DNA of 64,000 nucleotides. Source: JACCSI01 sp035575715 (GTDB lineage: Bacteria; Acidobacteriota; Vicinamibacteria; Vicinamibacterales; UBA2999). The notes under the pieces are model-generated. The model was given only the letters and a program-made list of their open reading frames with translations, was not told the DNA's origin and made no database searches. Made by a program: the position numbers and the translations under genes. Of the stretch, positions 60,660-64,000 are shown piece after piece. Within the stretch, counting starts at the first letter, position 1, and every line of letters begins with the position of its first letter. The stretch spans positions 62,001 to 126,000 of the forward strand of contig DATLXN010000043.1 in assembly GCA_035575715.1 (NCBI GenBank), given 5' to 3'.

Positions 60660-61848
60660 GGCGCGCCCTCAGCAGCGTTTCGACACCGAGTAGCACTAAC
60701 GCGATCGCCCAGAGCACGCGGGCGTCACCTTCGTTGGCCGGCGTCAAGTCGGTGGCCAAGGCGCGACTGGGCCGGCTCCACTGAGCCAACGTCGACCGCG
60801 GAATCGCAGCTGCTTCCAGATCCTGGAGATCCTCCGCCGTCACCGCGCGCACGACGCGGTCGACTGCTTGCACCACCGCCTGATCGTCACCACCCATCCC
60901 GGTGGCGACCACCCAGACCCCGTTGTCCTCCCGGCCGCGCATCTCCGGGAGCCGTTCAAGGACCTCCTGGAAAAAGGGGTCGGGCCGATGGGACGTGGCT
61001 GCGTGCTTCCCGCCGTCGAACTCGATGACTACGGGCCGGCGCGGTTGGCGTGGCAAGACAATGCCCTCGGCAAACACGGCGCGGAGCGCGGCGTTGACGC
61101 GTGGCGTGTTCTGCTCCGACGCACGAACCGTCACCGGTGGCGGCGGCTGGGTCGGCGCGGGACGTCGCGCAATTGCCGTGGTGTCCTCGGCTACGGTGAG
61201 TTCAAGTTCGAACGCTGCCGCACCCGCCTCGCCCGGCACCCGCTCCGCCAGGGTGGTGAGCCGAGCGCTGGCGACCTTGTCTGACGCCGGTAGCGGGATG
61301 ACACGCACGCTGGTCGAGGCGGGGAGCACGTCGAGATCGCTACCAGTCATGGCGCCGGCGCGCAGGTCGCCGACGATCACCACGTCGTGCGACGCGGGCG
61401 GCTGGCGGCGCAGCCACAGCTCGGCATCGCGAACGCCGTCGCCGAGGTGCCGCGGCGGCCGAAACACCTCGCTGACGAAGCTGCTCGCTTGCTCGTCCGC
61501 GATCAGCCGCTGCAGCACCGGCACTTCCGGGTCGGCGCCGCGGTGAGGCGCCACGACAATCGCGCGGGCGACACGCACGCTCCACCGGTCGCGCCGCGAT
61601 TGCGACACCCACACCGGCGCAGCGAGCGCCGCCACGGCCGCCGCCAGGATGCCGACCCGCACGGCGAGGAGCAGCCAATCCGACAGGGCGTGCCGGCGGA
61701 GCGCGCTGTGCTGCGTGGCGCGAATGAAACGCAGGGAGGGAAACAACAGCTGCCGACTCTGTTGACGCATCAGCAAATGAATCAGCAGCGGAATGGCGAG
61801 CGCCGCAAGCCCGACCCATGCGAGCGGTTGCAGCCAGAGCACCGACAC
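60652..61848 (-). CDS. BatA-like membrane protein (aerotolerance N-terminal domain)
   Basis: 398 residues from GTG 61848, 1 nt after the DUF58 stop. N terminus LWLQPLAWVGLAALAIPLLIHL and LLFPSLRFI are the BatA/aerotolerance hallmark; a second membrane segment follows (~60-80), then a soluble part with VARAIVVAPHRGADPEVPV, lacking a clear MIDAS (DxSxS), so the VWA domain is degenerate or absent. The protein ends in a membrane segment (VLWAIALVLLGVETLLRARRG). In related systems BatA works with MoxR AAA+ ATPases in envelope stress or complex assembly. Confidence 0.78.
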   Translation of the reverse strand: MSVLWLQPLAWVGLAALAIPLLIHLLMRQQSRQLLFPSLRFIRATQHSALRRHALSDWLLLAVRVGILAAAVAALAAPVWVSQSRRDRWSVRVARAIVVAPHRGADPEVPVLQRLIADEQASSFVSEVFRPPRHLGDGVRDAELWLRRQPPASHDVVIVGDLRAGAMTGSDLDVLPASTSVRVIPLPASDKVASARLTTLAERVPGEAGAAAFELELTVAEDTTAIARRPAPTQPPPPVTVRASEQNTPRVNAALRAVFAEGIVLPRQPRRPVVIEFDGGKHAATSHRPDPFFQEVLERLPEMRGREDNGVWVVATGMGGDDQAVVQAVDRVVRAVTAEDLQDLEAAAIPRSTLAQWSRPSRALATDLTPANEGDARVLWAIALVLLGVETLLRARRG

Positions 61849-61849
61849 G

Positions 61850-62749
61850 CTATGCGCCGCCCCGGCGGCCAACCAGGTAGCGGCGCAGCACCGGCTCCAA
61901 GGCATCGCCGGTCACGAGCCGCACGTAGTCCAGCCCTTGGGCCGCAATCGCTTTCCGCACCCGCGCGAGGAACGCGGCAACCGCGGAGTGGTATTCAGCC
62001 GCGATGGCATCAGGGCTCGCGACTAAGCGATGTCCGGTCTCGAGATCCACGAACTGCGTCGCACCGCCGCGGGTCAGGGCCAGTTCCTCTTTCGCCATGA
62101 CATGCAGCGTCACCACGTCGTGTCCCATCCGTGCCAGCCGCCGAATCTCGGCGATCGTCTCGTCCTCCTCGTATAAATCGCTGACGATGACGATCAGGCC
62201 GCGCCGCCGCAATAGGCCACCGGCCCGCTTCAGCGCCGTGGCGATTGATGTGTCCCCTTGCGGCTGGAGCCGCGCCAGCGCTGCGAGGCAGAGATGAAGG
62301 TGATGACGCCCGCTGCGCGGCGGCACGTAGTGCGTGGCGCCGGGACCGCTGCCACCGTTTGCCACTGCGAAGATCCCGGCCGCGTCCCCCTGATCGACGA
62401 CCAGCGTCGCCAACACCGCCGCGGCCGCGCGGGCGAGCGCAAACTTGGAATCGGTCTCCGGAAAGTTCATCGAGCGGCTGACATCGACGACAAACAGCGC
62501 ACCCAGATTGGTGGTCTCGCGAAACTGTCGCGAGTAGAGGCGGTCGGTCCGCGCAAACGCTTTCCAGTCGACGTATTTCAGGTCGTCGCCCGGTCGATAA
62601 TGCCGATACTGGCTGAACTCGGCGCTGAAGCCGTGAAACGGGCTGCGATGCAGACCCTGGCGCAAGCCCTCGACCGTCGTCCGCGCCAGCAGTTCCAAGT
62701 CGCGCAGCGCCGATAGTTCTGACGGGGCGACTACATGCGGGCGCGACAT
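61850..62749 (-). CDS. DUF58-domain protein (VWA-like)
   Basis: 299 residues. Hallmarks: HGFSAEFSQYRHYRPGDDLKYVDWKAFARTDRLYSR-type block (~45-85) and a MIDAS-like ALFVVDVSRSMNF (DxSxS) with GLIVIVSDLYEEDE, i.e. a von Willebrand A-like domain that could bind a metal and a partner. DUF58 proteins accompany MoxR ATPases as probable substrate adaptors. ATG 62749 lies 4 bp after the moxR stop; the 1-nt gap to the batA-like gene indicates coupling. No membrane segment is seen. Confidence 0.92.
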   Translation of the reverse strand: MSRPHVVAPSELSALRDLELLARTTVEGLRQGLHRSPFHGFSAEFSQYRHYRPGDDLKYVDWKAFARTDRLYSRQFRETTNLGALFVVDVSRSMNFPETDSKFALARAAAAVLATLVVDQGDAAGIFAVANGGSGPGATHYVPPRSGRHHLHLCLAALARLQPQGDTSIATALKRAGGLLRRRGLIVIVSDLYEEDETIAEIRRLARMGHDVVTLHVMAKEELALTRGGATQFVDLETGHRLVASPDAIAAEYHSAVAAFLARVRKAIAAQGLDYVRLVTGDALEPVLRRYLVGRRGGA

Positions 62750-62753
62750 GCGT

Positions 62754-63746
62754 TCACGCGGGACGCACGGCGTCGAGCAGCCGGGTGACGACCGTCTCGG
62801 CGTCAATGCCCTCGGCTTCGGCTTGAAAGTTCACCAGCAAACGATGACGCAACACCGGGGGCGCGACGGCGCGGATGTCGTCGAGCGACACCGCCGGGCG
62901 GCCGTCGAGCACTGCGCGAGCTTTGCCGGCCAGCAACAGCGCCTGGCCGGCCCGTGGACCAGCGCCCCAACGGACCCAGTCGCGCACGAAGTCGAGCGGT
63001 GCGGCGCCCTCATCACCGAGCGGACGCGTCGCCCGCACCAGCCGCGTGGCAAACCCGATCACATTCTCCGCCGCAGGAATCTCGCGAACCAGCAAGCGCG
63101 CGCGCTCAATTTCTTCGCCGTTGGCCACTGGCCTGACGACCGGCTCGTGTGCGGTCGTCGTTTGCGCCAGGATGGCGCGCTCCTCCACCGCGCTCGGATA
63201 GCCAATCACCACATTGAGCATGAAGCGATCGAGCTGCGCTTCAGGAAGCGGATAGGTCCCCTCTTGCTCAATCGGATTCTGCGTCGCCAAGACAAACAGC
63301 GGCCGCTCCAGTTGATGGCAGACCCCGCCGACAGTGACCTGGTATTCCTGCATCGCTTCGAGCAACGCCGACTGCGTCTTGGGCGGCGTGCGATTGATTT
63401 CGTCGGCGAGGATGATGTTGGCGAAAAGCGGTCCCGGGATAAAACGGATCGAGCGCGAACCGGAAGCGCGATCCTCCTCAATCACCTCGGTGCCGATGAT
63501 GTCTGACGGCATCAGATCGGGTGTGAACTGAATGCGGCTGTATTTCAGGTGCACCGCTTGCGCGAGTGTCTTGATCAACAGCGTCTTGGCCAGGCCCGGC
63601 ACGCCGCGGAGCAGGCAGTGACCACCGGCGAGAAATGCCGTGAGGATCTCACTGATCACCTGCTGTTGGCCGATGATCACCCGGCCGAGCTCTTGACGCA
63701 GGTTGGCGGCGAGGGTTGCGGCTTCTTGCGGGCTCAGCGGAGACAC
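62754..63746 (-). CDS. MoxR-family AAA+ ATPase
   Basis: 330 residues. Walker A is modified as LLRGVPGLAKTLLIKTLA (GxPGxxKT), as usual for MoxR; Walker B is NIILADEINRTPPKTQSALLEAMQE, sensor 1 FVLATQNPIEQEGTYPLPEAQLDRF; the lid domain (VRDWVRWGAGPRAGQALLLAGKA) follows. MoxR proteins act as chaperones that load cofactors or remodel complexes with VWA partners. First gene of a run of eight minus-strand genes with gaps of at most 91 bp. GTG 63746 has TAAGAT 9 nt upstream and no ribosome site. Confidence 0.95.
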   Translation of the reverse strand: MSPLSPQEAATLAANLRQELGRVIIGQQQVISEILTAFLAGGHCLLRGVPGLAKTLLIKTLAQAVHLKYSRIQFTPDLMPSDIIGTEVIEEDRASGSRSIRFIPGPLFANIILADEINRTPPKTQSALLEAMQEYQVTVGGVCHQLERPLFVLATQNPIEQEGTYPLPEAQLDRFMLNVVIGYPSAVEERAILAQTTTAHEPVVRPVANGEEIERARLLVREIPAAENVIGFATRLVRATRPLGDEGAAPLDFVRDWVRWGAGPRAGQALLLAGKARAVLDGRPAVSLDDIRAVAPPVLRHRLLVNFQAEAEGIDAETVVTRLLDAVRPA

Positions 63747-63755
63747 GAGATCAGC

Positions 63756-63761
63756 ATCTTA
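63756..63761 (-). promoter_or_regulatory. -10 element of the moxR operon, leaderless type
   Basis: TAAGAT on the minus strand, 9 nt before GTG 63746, in the 128-bp gap to the divergent right-edge gene. Nothing else is evident in the gap. Confidence 0.35.
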
Positions 63762-63874
63762 ATCTGTCCGAACTCGGGCTCATCCGAATCTAACTCTTGA
63801 CGCCAGCCCATCATCGCGATACTCAAGAGGGGCTTCCGCCGACCGACACCCAATCGCATCCAGGTAGACCAACC

Positions 63875-64000
63875 ATGACCACAAATATCTGGGGCCTCGC
63901 CGGCACCGTCTTGACGGCGCTTCTTGCCGGGGATGCCGCCTTCGAAACTTATCGCGCCGGCTCGGACGAACGCTGGTGGGTTGTCACCGTGGCGCTGGTG
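63875..64000 (+). CDS. hypothetical protein, 3' end beyond window
   Basis: 42 residues visible from ATG 63875 (AGG 11 nt upstream, weak). The sequence opens MTTNIWGLAGTVLTALLAG with a hydrophobic stretch, then DAAFETYRAGSDERWW and a second hydrophobic start VVTVALV, so a small membrane protein or signal-anchored protein is likely. No family can be assigned from this fragment. Divergent from moxR. Confidence 0.45.
   Translation, partial: MTTNIWGLAGTVLTALLAGDAAFETYRAGSDERWWVVTVALV

Overview
The window is GC-rich, gene-dense bacterial chromosome with no rRNA, insertion sequence, prophage or CRISPR array. The gene set points to an aerobic, diderm heterotroph: an RND pump, Tat-type signals, ATP-type PEP carboxykinase, a leucine-degradation cluster, long-form IspH and three sigma-54 activators. 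The style (MoxR/DUF58/BatA cluster next to TldD/TldE, many 4-bp gene overlaps, G/P-rich protein tails) is most like Acidobacteriota, perhaps Vicinamibacteria. That placement is inference; no marker gene proves it.

Layout. 1-8.4 kb (minus): a glycerate 2-kinase cut by the left edge, ftsEX, a membrane protein fused to DUF3108, gatB and pckA. 8.5-11 kb (plus): an ECF sigma factor, its likely anti-sigma factor and ispH. 11-16.6 kb: small secreted proteins and a damaged tripartite efflux operon, in which the 5' part of a tolC gene is joined to the 3' part of a membrane-fusion-protein gene, followed by an intact RND pump. 16.6-22.7 kb (minus): folK, a ferritin-like protein, a DksA-type protein, a tesA-ybbA-ybbP-like operon and a PP2C phosphatase. 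22.8-25.8 kb (plus): a large TPR sigma-54 activator divergent from the phosphatase. 26-34.4 kb: PilZ, MBL hydrolase, signal peptidase, cysteine dioxygenase, a glycine-zipper lipoprotein, a degenerate GGDEF protein, a zinc metallopeptidase, an FkbM methyltransferase and two tRNA-Leu(UAA)-like sequences, one with an acceptor stem that cannot pair.

34.5-44.8 kb: a YyaL-type thioredoxin protein, YihY, two YtxH proteins, a 49-residue lmo0937-type membrane protein and a dense block of two-component genes including two NtrC-type regulators. 44.8-50.1 kb (plus): a five-gene leucine/isovalerate degradation operon in which the biotin carboxylase and biotin carrier are separate genes. 50.0-52.3 kb: a response regulator, two paralogous entericidin-like/BON secreted proteins behind sigma-54-like promoters, and a DUF4159 gene. 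52.3-63.7 kb (minus): a probable eight-gene operon, moxR - DUF58 - batA-like - DUF4175-like - membrane-anchored protein - tldD - tldE - tldD, in which both TldD paralogues carry twin-arginine N termini. This is the best candidate here for an undescribed system.

Two regulatory themes recur. At least eight genes or operons have a -10-like hexamer only 7-10 nt upstream of an ATG or GTG with no usable Shine-Dalgarno site, which suggests leaderless transcripts. Separately, -24/-12 (sigma-54-like) elements precede a YtxH gene and both BON genes, matching the three sigma-54 activators encoded nearby.
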